Below are positions 33,301 to 41,618 of a DNA stretch of 64,000 nt, piece by piece. The first letter of the stretch is position 1. Each line of letters opens with the position of its first letter. Made by a program: the position numbers and the translations under genes. The DNA is from Nocardiopsis sp. NRRL B-16309. GTDB lineage: Bacteria > Actinomycetota > Actinomycetes > Streptosporangiales > Streptosporangiaceae. Location: NCBI RefSeq assembly GCF_001279585.1, contig NZ_LGEC01000084.1, positions 25,756-89,755 on the forward strand, in the 5' to 3' direction. The notes under the pieces are model-generated. The model had not been told where the DNA came from. It did no database searches and saw nothing but the letters and a program-made list of their open reading frames with translations.

Positions 33301-33794
33301 GAGTCGCCCTCACTGGTACTGCCGGACACGCCGCCCGCCTCGGTCTCCTCGGAGCACTCCGAGACGGCCGCCATCTGCTCGTCGTCGTCGGGATCGATCG
33401 GCAGGGCCAGGCCCTGCCCCTGTTCCGGGTCCTCGACGTCGACGCCGTTCTCCCGCAGGCACTCGGCCATCCGCAGGTTGTCCTCGAACACCTCCTCGTC
33501 CGAGGGGGCGTTCTCGTCCACGGGGAGCAGTTCCTCGCACTCCGTCATCGCGTCCATGTACTCCTCGTCCTCCGGGTCCACCGCGGGGAGGGCGATCACG
33601 CCGTCCTCCCCCTGGGGGTCGGGCATGTCGAAGCCCTTGTCGCGCATACAGCCCGCGAAGTCGACCATCGCCTCCTCCATGGACACCTCCTCCTCCGCCC
33701 CGGCGGCCCCGGTCTCCTCCCCGAGGGCTCCGCAGCCGGTGAGCAGCAGGCCGGCCGCCGCGGCGGTCACGGCCGTGAGTGTCAGTGCGCGCAT
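33297..33794 (-). CDS. Acidic lipoprotein of the efflux operon
   Basis: A 165-residue exported lipoprotein. The signal peptide ends in the lipobox LTGC, with Cys21 as the lipidated residue. The mature part is very acidic (many Glu and Asp) and contains four further cysteines in two similar-looking segments, FAGCMRDKGFDMPDP with TECEELLP, and MAECLRENGVDVEDP with SECSEE. This suggests an internal duplication stabilised by disulfides. AGGAGG is placed four bases before ATG 33794. It is the first gene of the operon and may sense or deliver the transported ligand. Function unknown. Confidence 0.8.
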   Translation of the reverse strand: MRALTLTAVTAAAAGLLLTGCGALGEETGAAGAEEEVSMEEAMVDFAGCMRDKGFDMPDPQGEDGVIALPAVDPEDEEYMDAMTECEELLPVDENAPSDEEVFEDNLRMAECLRENGVDVEDPEQGQGLALPIDPDDDEQMAAVSECSEETEAGGVSGSTSEGDS

Positions 33795-33867
33795 GTCGCC
33801 TCCTGTTCGCGGGTGCCGGGTCCGCCGGCACCGCTCGTGTGGTCGCGACACATGTCAGCGCCCCCGC

Positions 33868-33936
33868 GGTTAGCCGCCGGTTAGGCCCGGCACCGGGCCG
33901 GACGGGGCGCCCCAGGGTTAACCTCGGCCTAACCGG
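33868..33936. promoter_or_regulatory. Candidate response-regulator operator in the divergent region
   Basis: Between the divergent lipoprotein and response-regulator genes, GGTTA-type half sites cluster: GGTTA at 33868, CCGGTTAGGCC at 33877-33887, the palindrome GGTTAACC at 33916-33923 and GGCCTAACCGG at 33926-33936. The second and fourth are exact 11-base inverted repeats. The arrangement suits autoregulation by the OmpR-type protein encoded next to it, controlling both directions. Confidence 0.5.
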
Positions 33937-33988
33937 GAGGGCGATAGAGCTGGTCGGTCGGGCCTTGCGGGAGAACGGGGAGGGGCAC

Positions 33989-34645
33989 ATGCGGATCCTG
34001 GTGGTGGAGGACGAACCGGACCTGGCGCAGACGGTCGCGGAGGGGCTGCGCGGCGAGGGCATGGCCGTGGACGTGTGCCACGACGGCGACACGGGGTGGG
34101 CGGCGGCCACCGTCCACGACTACGACGTGGTCGTCCTGGACCGCGACCTGCCGGTGCTGCACGGGGACCAGGTGTGCCGGCGCCTGGCCGAGGACCCGGA
34201 CGTGGAGGCCCGTGTGCTGATGCTCACGGCCGCGGGCAGCCTGGAGGACCGGGTGGACGGGCTCGACCTGGGCGCCGACGACTACCTCGCCAAACCCTTC
34301 GCCTACCTGGAACTGGTGGCGCGGGTCCGCGCGCTGGGCCGCAGGGCCCGCCCGGCGGCGCCGCCCCGCCTCAGCCGCGCGGGGGTGACCGTAGACACCG
34401 CCCGGCGGACCGCCGTCCGCGACGGCCGGACCCTGTCGCTCTCGCCGAAGGAACTGGGCGTGCTGGAGGAGTTGCTGCGTGCCGACGGCGCCCCCGTGAG
34501 CGCCACCCGGCTGATCGAGAAGGTGTGGGACGCGCACCTGGACCCGTTCAGCGGGGTGCTCAAGGTCGTGGTCCACGGACTGCGCCGCAAACTCGGCGAC
34601 CCACCGGTCATCGAGACCGTCCCCGGACACGGGTACCGGATCTGA
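33989..34645 (+). CDS. OmpR-family response regulator
   Basis: A 218-residue two-domain regulator. The receiver domain carries the acidic pair in VVEDEPD, phosphoacceptor Asp51 (VVVLDRDLP), Thr in MLTAAG and Lys in LAKPF. The C-terminal winged-helix DNA-binding domain runs from about residue 125 (SLSPKELGVLEELLRADGAPVS, VVVHGLRRKLGD, VPGHGYRI). GGGGAGGGG precedes the ATG. It shares one base with the kinase start (TGATG) and probably controls the divergent efflux operon. Confidence 0.93.
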   Translation: MRILVVEDEPDLAQTVAEGLRGEGMAVDVCHDGDTGWAAATVHDYDVVVLDRDLPVLHGDQVCRRLAEDPDVEARVLMLTAAGSLEDRVDGLDLGADDYLAKPFAYLELVARVRALGRRARPAAPPRLSRAGVTVDTARRTAVRDGRTLSLSPKELGVLEELLRADGAPVSATRLIEKVWDAHLDPFSGVLKVVVHGLRRKLGDPPVIETVPGHGYRI

Positions 34646-35868
34646 TGGGCGTCGCACGGAAGGGGCCGCGCCCTGAACGGGGACGGGGGCTGACGCTCCG
34701 CACCAGGCTGGCGCTGGTCTACACCGGCGTGTTCGCCCTCGGCGGGGTGCTGCTCCTGGGAGCCAACTACCTGGTGGCCTCCCAGAGCCTGCGCGTCCGC
34801 GGGGTGGGCCTGGCCACGACCATCGACGCGGTCGCGACGCGGGAGGGTGAGACGGCGTACTGGGCCGAGCCGGTCGAACCGCTGGGCTCCTGGGCGGAGG
34901 CGGAGGGGGTGGCGGGAGTGGCCGAACCGGCTCAGATCCTGGTGGGCGGCTACCAGGACGGGGTGCTCTCGGACATGCTCGTCAACTCGGTCCTCGCGCT
35001 GGTGGCGATCACTCTGCTGGCGGCGGCCGCCGGATGGCTGATCGCGGGACGGCCCCTGCGCCGCCTGCACCGGGTGACCGAGACCGCGCGCACGCTCTCC
35101 GAACACGACCTGCACAGCAGGCTCGGCCTGACCGGTCCCGACGACGAGTTCCGGGAGCTGGGCGACACCTTCGACGCCATGCTGTCCCGCCTGGAACGGG
35201 CCTTCGAGAGCCAGCGCCGCTTCGTCGCCAACGCCTCGCACGAACTGCGCACGCCGCTGGCGGTGCAGCGCGCCGCCCTGGAGGTGCCCCTCGCCCAGCA
35301 CCGGGTGCCGGACGACCTGCGCCCGGCCTTCCGGCGGGCACTGGACTCCGTCGGGCGCAGCGAGTCCCTGATCAGCGGCCTGCTGCTGCTCGCCCGTTCG
35401 GACCGCGGCCTGGCCCGGACCGAGGAGGTCGACCTCGCCGGGATCGTGCGGGACACGGTGGCCCGCCACGAGGCCGACGCCCGGGAGGCGGGGGTGGACT
35501 TGCGGGTCGACACCGAGGCCGCCGTGGTGGCGGGCGACGCGGTCCTGCTGGAGAACCTGGTGCGCAACCTGGTGGAGAACGCCGTCCGCCACAACACCTC
35601 TGGCGGGTGGGTGGAGGCGCGGCTGCGCACCGCACACGGGCGCACGGTGGTGAAGGTGACCAACACCGGTGCCGCGATCGCGGATCCGGACGCCCTCTTC
35701 GAGCCGTTCCACCGGGGCGACGAGGCGCGGCTGCGCGGCGCGCGCCCCGGGAGCGGTCTCGGACTCTCGATCGTGCGCTCGATCGCGGTCGCCCACGGGG
35801 CCACGGCCGTCGCCCGTGCCCGTCCGGACGGCGGCCTGGTCGTGACCGTGGGCTTCCCCGCGCCCTGA
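34645..35868 (+). CDS. Sensor histidine kinase
   Basis: A 407-residue membrane kinase. The first membrane helix is at about residues 21-45, a short ~65-residue outside loop follows, and the second helix is at about 112-135. HAMP region ~136-188, dimerisation/phosphoacceptor box ASHELRTPLA with His199, and an ATPase domain with N box NLVENAVRH, G boxes around GAAIADPDALFEPFHRG and GSGLGLSIV. The tiny sensor loop suggests detection of a membrane-perturbing agent or intramembrane signal, as in antibiotic-detoxification systems; this is inference. It is the partner of the preceding response regulator. Confidence 0.93.
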   Translation: MGVARKGPRPERGRGLTLRTRLALVYTGVFALGGVLLLGANYLVASQSLRVRGVGLATTIDAVATREGETAYWAEPVEPLGSWAEAEGVAGVAEPAQILVGGYQDGVLSDMLVNSVLALVAITLLAAAAGWLIAGRPLRRLHRVTETARTLSEHDLHSRLGLTGPDDEFRELGDTFDAMLSRLERAFESQRRFVANASHELRTPLAVQRAALEVPLAQHRVPDDLRPAFRRALDSVGRSESLISGLLLLARSDRGLARTEEVDLAGIVRDTVARHEADAREAGVDLRVDTEAAVVAGDAVLLENLVRNLVENAVRHNTSGGWVEARLRTAHGRTVVKVTNTGAAIADPDALFEPFHRGDEARLRGARPGSGLGLSIVRSIAVAHGATAVARARPDGGLVVTVGFPAP

Positions 35869-35905
35869 CGGAACGCCCCAGGGGTGGTGAGGACGCGGAA
35901 CGGTT

Positions 35906-36017
35906 CCTGGAGGGTGTGCGCGCCGACGACGGGAACCTGATCCGGCTCGAACGGGTGAAGGGGGCTCCCCGCGGGGAGCCCCCCGCAGTGCGCGGTCCGG
36001 TTTGTCATCGTGCGCCG
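35906..36017 (+). repeat. Decayed second copy of the mutase 3' end and terminator
   Basis: This 112-base segment repeats the codons for LEGVRADDGNLI of the mutase gene joined directly to its downstream terminator region (compare 29859-29901 plus 30013-30081). About 104 of 112 bases agree. The ~110 bases between the two parts are deleted here. It includes a perfect 24-base palindrome at 35960-35983 that can now terminate the histidine kinase transcript. It has no start codon of its own and is not a gene. Confidence 0.85.
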
Positions 36018-36111
36018 CTAGTTTGTGGAATCCTCCCGTACCAGCGCCCTCCGGGGCGCCGGCCCGCGGACTCACCGCACACTCGGCACTACCTCGGAAG
36101 GGAAGGTCTCG

Positions 36112-37551
36112 ATGGCCGTCCGGACAGGCGACTCCCGCACCTATCTCGAACTCTCGGAGCAGGGAGGCGGAGCGCACAAGTTCTACGAGGTCGCTGTCGA
36201 GGGCACCGACGTCACGATCCGCTACGGGCGCATCGGCGAGAGCGGACAGTCGCGCACCGTGAGCTACGCCACCGCAGCCAAGGCCCAGGCGGCCGGGGCC
36301 AAGAAGGCCGCGGAGAAGATCCGCAAGGGCTACGAGCCCGCGGTGTCGGGGGTGCGCCAGCGGCGGCCCGTCACCAGGCGGACGATCGTGAGCCAGAGGT
36401 CGACGGCACGGCAGGCGCCCGTGCTGTGGCGCTTCCGCTCCGGCAGCCCCGCGTTCGGGATCTTCGTCGACGACGAGCGCTGCTGGGTCGGCAACCAGGC
36501 CGGGGACGTGTACACGCTCTCCCGCGAGGGCGCCGTGACCGCCCGATACGGCCTGCCCGACGGTGTGAAGTGCATCGTGGCCGACGACTTCTGGATCTAC
36601 GCCGGCTGCGACGACGGCAAGGTCTACGACCTGGGCGCCAAGATCCCCCACGTGGCCTACGAGATCTCCGAGGACGTCGACATCTTCTGGCTCGACATCC
36701 ACGACGGCGTGCTCGGTGTCTCCGACGCCTCCGGAGGGATCACCGTGATCGACCACGAGGACGAGTTCCAGTGGTCGCGCCGCAGCGCGGGGAGTTCGGC
36801 CTGGATGGTGCGCTACGACGAGCAGGGCGTCTACCACGGCCACTCCCGGGGCGTGACGATGTACGACGCGCTCACCGGCGACCAGCAGTGGTCGGTGTCC
36901 ACCAGCGGCTCGGTGCTGTTCGGCTGGCAGGAGGACGAGGAGCTCTTCGCGGCCACGGCCCGCAACTCGGTCGACCGCATCGGCAAGGACGGGACGCTGC
37001 GCTCGACCTACCGCTGTGACGGCCCGGTCTTCTCCTGCGCGGCCTCACCGGACGGACGCTACGTCTTCGCGGGCGACAACCACTCCTCCGTCTACTGCTT
37101 CGCCCGGGACGGGCGCCGCCTGTGGAAGCTGGGTACGGGCTGCGGATCGGCGTACTCGATGCAGTTCCACGAGGACCGGCTCTACATCGTCACCACTGAC
37201 GGATCCCTGGCCTGCGTCGACGCCACGGAGGGCGCGATCGCCGCGGCCGAGCAGGGCACCGTCCCGGAGCCGGTGAGCGTCAAGGCGCCCTCCTGGGACG
37301 CGGTGACGCCCGCGGCCGAGCTGGAGACGGTCCAGGCGGGCCAGGACGTGGACGGGATCGTCGTGGAGTGCGTCGACGAGGGCGGACGCCTGCGCGTGCG
37401 CGTGGTCTCGGACGGTTTCGACCCGTCCTGGCGCGTGCAGTTCCCCAAGGACATCCGCCGCCCGGGCACCCGCTACGTCGTGGAGGAGGTGCGCGAGTCC
37501 GCGCGCGGCGGCTTCTACCGCGTCCGCGGCGACATCCGCCGACTGGGCTGA
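36112..37551 (+). CDS. WGR-domain protein fused to a beta-propeller
   Basis: A 479-residue soluble protein. Residues ~8-78 form a WGR-type domain (YLELSEQGGGAHKFYEVAVEG, VTIRYGRIGESGQ, then a Lys-rich helix), a nucleic-acid-associated module known from PARP and MolR-like proteins. From ~100 to ~390 several PQQ/WD-like blades recur (FGIFVDDERCWVGNQAGDVYTL, DDFWIYAGCDDGKVYDL, DGRYVFAGDNHSSVYCF). A final ~70-residue beta-rich segment is unassigned. GGAAGGGAAGG precedes the ATG. No enzyme motif is seen. The role is unknown; regulation or DNA-damage related work is only suggested by the WGR module. Confidence 0.8.
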   Translation: MAVRTGDSRTYLELSEQGGGAHKFYEVAVEGTDVTIRYGRIGESGQSRTVSYATAAKAQAAGAKKAAEKIRKGYEPAVSGVRQRRPVTRRTIVSQRSTARQAPVLWRFRSGSPAFGIFVDDERCWVGNQAGDVYTLSREGAVTARYGLPDGVKCIVADDFWIYAGCDDGKVYDLGAKIPHVAYEISEDVDIFWLDIHDGVLGVSDASGGITVIDHEDEFQWSRRSAGSSAWMVRYDEQGVYHGHSRGVTMYDALTGDQQWSVSTSGSVLFGWQEDEELFAATARNSVDRIGKDGTLRSTYRCDGPVFSCAASPDGRYVFAGDNHSSVYCFARDGRRLWKLGTGCGSAYSMQFHEDRLYIVTTDGSLACVDATEGAIAAAEQGTVPEPVSVKAPSWDAVTPAAELETVQAGQDVDGIVVECVDEGGRLRVRVVSDGFDPSWRVQFPKDIRRPGTRYVVEEVRESARGGFYRVRGDIRRLG

Positions 37552-37706
37552 GACCCGCGGAGCAGCCGTGAACTCGGCCACCCGACCGGCTCCGCCCCGC
37601 GACGGCGGGCGCCGCCGGCCGTGGTCAACGCGTGGATCCCGCCCGGCGCGCCGGCCGCCGCGGCGGTCCGTCGGCGAAGCGTCGCCGTATACGGCAGGAT
37701 GGAACC

Positions 37707-38672
37707 ATGCAGCCTTCGGACTTTTCACCGAACAGTGCCGTTGACCTCGGCGCGCGCAAGGCGGCCATGGAACGCGAGGCCAAACAGCGCGCGGCGGAGT
37801 CGGCGGGTCGAACCAACCCCTACGCCGTCAACGTCGACGAGTCCAACTTCCAGGCCGAGGTGCTGGAACGGTCCATGTCCGTTCCGGTCGTGCTGGCCGT
37901 CCTGGCGGGCTGGTCCGAGCAGTCCCAGCAGGTCGAGAAAGCGCTGGACAACATCTCGGTGCGCTCGGGCGGGAACTGGTTCCTGGCCAAGCTCGACAGC
38001 GAGGCCAGCCCCCAGCTCATGCAGGCCCTGCGGGTGCCCTCGACGCCGATGATCATCGTCGCCGTCCAGGGCCAGATCATGCCGGGCCCGGCCGGTCCCG
38101 CCACCGAGGACCAGCTGCGCGACTGGCTGGGGCAGGTCTTCGGGGCGCTGGCCGAGCAGGGCATGCTGCCCCCCGGCCACCCCGGCACCGTCGAGGGCGA
38201 GCCGGGCGCCGAGGCGGAGCAGCCGGGCGAGCAGGGCGCGCAGCCCGGCGACCCGTCGGTCCGCCCGGTGGACGCCGAGGCCCAGGAGGCCCTGGAGCGC
38301 GGTGACTTCGAGGCGGCGGCGACCGTGTACGAGAACGCGGTCAAGGCCGACTCCGGGGACACCGAGTCCAAGATGAAGCTCGCCCAGGTGCGCCTCATCG
38401 GCCGGCTCCAGGACGTGGACCCCGAGAGTTCGCGCCAGGCCGCGGCCGAGCGCCCCGACGACGTCGCCGCCCAGTGCCGGGTCGCCGACATCGACATGTA
38501 CGGCGGCAAGTTCGAGGACGCCTTCGACCGGCTCGTCGACACGGTCAGGCGGACCAGCGACGACGACCGCGACGAGGCGCGCACGCACCTGCTCGGGCTC
38601 TTCGAGCTGCTGCCCCCGGGCGACCCCCGGGTCGGGGCGGCCCGCCGCAAGCTGACCTCGGCGCTGTTCTGA
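37707..38672 (+). CDS. Thioredoxin-fold/TPR protein (CnoX/YbbN-like), redox-inactive
   Basis: A 321-residue protein with a thioredoxin-like domain (~40-150) followed by a disordered Glu/Pro/Gly linker and a TPR-like C-terminal domain (~205-321, for example DFEAAATVYENAVKADSGDTESKMKLAQVRL). The place of the CxxC motif reads GWSEQSQQV, so no redox cysteines remain. YbbN/CnoX proteins hold unfolded clients and pass them to chaperones such as GroEL. The homologue of Streptomyces stands in a similar neighbourhood. ATG 37707 matches the conserved start with AGGATGGA upstream. A strong terminator follows. Confidence 0.85.
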   Translation: MQPSDFSPNSAVDLGARKAAMEREAKQRAAESAGRTNPYAVNVDESNFQAEVLERSMSVPVVLAVLAGWSEQSQQVEKALDNISVRSGGNWFLAKLDSEASPQLMQALRVPSTPMIIVAVQGQIMPGPAGPATEDQLRDWLGQVFGALAEQGMLPPGHPGTVEGEPGAEAEQPGEQGAQPGDPSVRPVDAEAQEALERGDFEAAATVYENAVKADSGDTESKMKLAQVRLIGRLQDVDPESSRQAAAERPDDVAAQCRVADIDMYGGKFEDAFDRLVDTVRRTSDDDRDEARTHLLGLFELLPPGDPRVGAARRKLTSALF

Positions 38673-38699
38673 TCCACGCTCCCGCACGGGAACGCGGAC

Positions 38700-38738
38700 C
38701 CGTGTCGGCACCGGGGCCGTCCCCCGGTGCCGACACGG
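38700..38738 (+). terminator. Terminator after the thioredoxin-TPR gene
   Basis: A perfect 17-base-pair stem (CCGTGTCGGCACCGGGG and complement) with a five-base loop starts 28 bases after the stop; GGACC/GGTCC flanks can extend it. Confidence 0.8.
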
Positions 38739-38957
38739 ACGCGGGTCCGCTCTCGCGGCGCCCGACCGGCGGACCACACGAATTCTTCGCGGAACTTCGA
38801 CCCCCGATTTTCTCCGTTTCATCCCTTAATAGGACAAAACGGCAAATCGTCCGGTTCTTTCGCCCGCCCGGACACGCGTGAGATCCGGCCACGGCCGGGT
38901 AGAAGTCGGTCAACAGCGGGTCCACTCCGACTCGCGTGGTGACACGGCAGGTACAGC

Positions 38958-39686
38958 ATGGCCAACGACGCCCCTCCCGAAGGCGCGGACGCGCCGGTCG
39001 TCACGATCTCGGCGACCTTCGGCGCCGGCGGCAGTGTGATCGGGCCCGCCGTCGCCGCCCGTCTGCGCGTGCCCTTCCTCAACCGCGCGATCCCCAGCGC
39101 CGTGGCCGGGCGCATCGGCTGCTCGCTGGACGAGGTCCTCCAACGCGACGACCGCGCCGCCGGCGGCATCGAGCGCCTGCTCTCAAGCGCCGCCCGGCTG
39201 CCCACCGTGACGCTGGGCAGTGTCGACACCGCGTTCATCGGCACCACCAACGAGGAAGGCCGCCTCCTCTACGACCACGAGTTCGTCGAGCGGACCGAAG
39301 AGGTCATCGGCGAGTTCGCGCGCCGGGGCGGCGTCGTCCTGGGCCGGGCCGGCGCGATCGTGCTGGCCGACCACCCCACCGCCCTGCACGTCCGGATCGA
39401 CGGGGACCGCCACGCACGGCTGCGGCGGGCCCGGCGCCTGTGGTCCTCGGGCGACCGCGAGGAGGTCGGCGGACCCGGCTGGGGTGAGGGCGAGCCCACC
39501 CTCCGTACCCTGGAGGACAACGACCGCGCCCGCCACGCCTACGTGCGCCGCTTCTACCGGACCGATCCCGCCTCGCCGCAGCACTACCACCTCGTGCTCG
39601 ACGGGACCGCGCTGTCCGCCCAGGCGTGTGTGGACGTCATCGTCCGGGCGGCGGAGGACCGGGCGAGCGAGGGGGCCGAGCCCTGA
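38958..39686 (+). CDS. Cytidylate kinase-like family protein
   Basis: A 242-residue P-loop-type protein. The N-terminal strand-loop ISATFGAGGSVIGPAVAARL is a degenerate Walker A (the usual GxGxGKG/S lysine is absent; glycine-rich loop only). FLNRAIPSAVAGRIG follows, and the later motif VVLGRAGAIVLADHP is typical of the family. Members resemble nucleotide monophosphate kinases, but their substrate is unproven. No close operon partner is seen; a divergent-looking AT-rich segment precedes it. The missing P-loop lysine makes true kinase activity uncertain. Confidence 0.75.
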   Translation: MANDAPPEGADAPVVTISATFGAGGSVIGPAVAARLRVPFLNRAIPSAVAGRIGCSLDEVLQRDDRAAGGIERLLSSAARLPTVTLGSVDTAFIGTTNEEGRLLYDHEFVERTEEVIGEFARRGGVVLGRAGAIVLADHPTALHVRIDGDRHARLRRARRLWSSGDREEVGGPGWGEGEPTLRTLEDNDRARHAYVRRFYRTDPASPQHYHLVLDGTALSAQACVDVIVRAAEDRASEGAEP

Positions 39687-40090
39687 ACGGCACCTCCCGG
39701 CGGCCGTCCGGACACTCTCCCGGCGTCGTAATTTATGCGATTTTTTACTAAGGCGGCAATTGTCACCTTGTGCTGACGGTGAGGCCTTGACTCAGGTAGG
39801 GTGAGGCGACCCGGTTACGGGTCCAGACCAGCCCTCCACGGCCCGAACGCCGGAGTCGGTGCGCCGCCACCGGTCGTCACGGGTCCGCAGGACGTTCCAC
39901 CCCCGAGCTCGCGCCGACGCGGGCGCCGCCCAGCGCCTCCCGCCGAAGCCACCGCTGCGGGAAGGCCGCCAGGGGAGCGCGAGCGCGCTCCGGCCCGGGT
40001 GGGAGTGTTCCCCGGCGCCACCGCGCACGCGGGAAGGGTTGTCGGCGTGCCCGCGCAGGCACCACCCCGAGTCAGACCAAGGAGCATCAC
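39687..40090 (+). promoter_or_regulatory. Intergenic region and candidate promoter of the malic enzyme gene
   Basis: The 404-base gap contains an AT-rich block at 39729-39753 (TAATTTATGCGATTTTTTAC) and a possible promoter: CTGACG at 39773-39778, 18-base spacer, TAGGGT at 39797-39802. Initiation there would give a ~280-base leader before the GTG at 40091. I looked for known riboswitch cores in that leader and recognised none. AAGGAG precedes the start codon. Confidence 0.45.
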
Positions 40091-41488
40091 GTGGCCACCC
40101 TTCCCAGCGTTTCGTACTCCATCACCGTCCGTCTCGAACTGGACGCCGGAGGCAGCGCTGTCGGCAGCCTCACCAACGCGGTCGAGCAGGTGGGCGGCAT
40201 GATCACCGCGCTGGACGTCGCGGCCGCCGGACACGAGCGCATCCGCATCGACGTCACGTGCGCGGCCCGCGACACCGAGCACGCGCAGGCCATCGTCGAC
40301 GCCCTCGGCGCGATCGACGGCGTCGTCGTCCACAAGGTCAGCGACCGCACCTTCCTGATGCACCTCGGCGGCAAGATCGAGATGAAGTCCAAGGTGCCGC
40401 TGCGCAACCGCGACGAGCTGTCCATGGCCTACACCCCCGGTGTGGCGCGCGTCTCGCAGGCCATCGCCGCCAACAAGGACGACGCCCGCCGCCTGACCAT
40501 CAAACGCAACAGCGTCGCCGTGGTCACCGACGGCTCCGCCGTGCTGGGCCTGGGCAACATCGGCCCCGAGGCCGCCATGCCCGTCATGGAGGGCAAGGCC
40601 GCGCTGTTCAAGCGCTTCGCCGACATCGACGCCTGGCCCATCGCCCTCGACACGCAGGACGTCGACGAGATCGTCCGCACCGTCCAGGTGCTCGCCCCCG
40701 GCTTCGGCGGCATCAACCTGGAGGACATCTCCGCGCCCCGCTGCTTCGAGGTCGAGGCCCGTCTGCGCGAACTGCTCGACATCCCGGTCTTCCACGACGA
40801 CCAGCACGGCACCGCCATCGTCGTGCTCGCCGCCCTGCGCAACGCCCTGCGCGTGGTCGGCAAGAAGCTCGGCGAGGTCCGCATCGCCATGTCCGGCGCC
40901 GGAGCCGCCGGGACCGCCATCCTCAAGCTGCTCATGCACGCCGGTGCCCGCGACGTCATCGTCAGCGACGTGCACGGCGCCGTGCACCAGGGCCGCGAGG
41001 ACCTCGACCCCACACTGCGCTGGATCGCCGAGCACACCAACCCCGAGGGTTACAGCGGTGACCTGCGGGGCTCCGTGGCCGGGGCCGACGTGTTCATCGG
41101 CGTCTCCGCGCCCAACGTGCTCGGCGGGGACGACATCGCCGAGATGAACGAGGACTCGATCATCTTCGCGCTGGCCAACCCCGACCCCGAGGTCGACCCC
41201 GAGGTCGCGCACCTGCACGCCGCCGTGGTCGCCACCGGCCGCAGCGACTACCCGAACCAGATCAACAACGTCCTGGTCTTCCCCGGCTTCTTCCGCGGCC
41301 TGCTGGACGCCCAGAGCCACAACGTCACGTCGGACATGATGGTGGCCGCCGCCGAGGCACTCGCCGACGTGGTGACCGAGGACGAACTGGGGCCGAACTA
41401 CATCATCCCCAGCGTCTTCCACTCCGACCTGTCGCACCACGTGGCCACGGCGGTGCGCGACGTCGCCTCGCGCGACTCGCTCGGCTAG
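40091..41488 (+). CDS. NAD(P)-dependent malic enzyme with N-terminal ACT domain
   Basis: A 465-residue enzyme that oxidatively decarboxylates malate to pyruvate. Residues ~1-80 form an ACT domain (SYSITVRLELDAGGSAVGSL, ITALDVAAAGHERIRIDV), a ligand-binding regulatory unit. The malic enzyme body follows: MAYTPGVARVSQAI, TDGSAVLGLGNIGPEAAMPVMEGKA, the metal site in NLEDISAPRCFEVE and DDQHGTA, and the dinucleotide-binding MSGAGAAGTAIL. Length is normal for ACT-containing bacterial forms. It is monocistronic or leads into yqgE (130 bases). Confidence 0.93.
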   Translation: MATLPSVSYSITVRLELDAGGSAVGSLTNAVEQVGGMITALDVAAAGHERIRIDVTCAARDTEHAQAIVDALGAIDGVVVHKVSDRTFLMHLGGKIEMKSKVPLRNRDELSMAYTPGVARVSQAIAANKDDARRLTIKRNSVAVVTDGSAVLGLGNIGPEAAMPVMEGKAALFKRFADIDAWPIALDTQDVDEIVRTVQVLAPGFGGINLEDISAPRCFEVEARLRELLDIPVFHDDQHGTAIVVLAALRNALRVVGKKLGEVRIAMSGAGAAGTAILKLLMHAGARDVIVSDVHGAVHQGREDLDPTLRWIAEHTNPEGYSGDLRGSVAGADVFIGVSAPNVLGGDDIAEMNEDSIIFALANPDPEVDPEVAHLHAAVVATGRSDYPNQINNVLVFPGFFRGLLDAQSHNVTSDMMVAAAEALADVVTEDELGPNYIIPSVFHSDLSHHVATAVRDVASRDSLG

Positions 41489-41618
41489 GGAGCGTGTCCG
41501 CCCCGCACGCCCGGGGCGCGTGCGGCGGAGGCCGGGCGTCGCGAGCGGCGCGCGGCCCGTCGGCCCCCGCCCCGTCGCACGGCTGCGGCGGGGCGCCGGA
41601 ACTGGGTAAAGGTGTGGC

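Noticed and set aside
30180..35868. Mobile element carrying the efflux module
   Set aside because: No transposase, integrase, tRNA target or terminal inverted repeats were seen; only the duplicated mutase end brackets it.
39809..40090. Riboswitch in the malic enzyme leader
   Set aside because: The leader is long, but none of the known riboswitch core sequences I looked for (TPP, cobalamin, c-di-AMP, glycine, SAM) is present.
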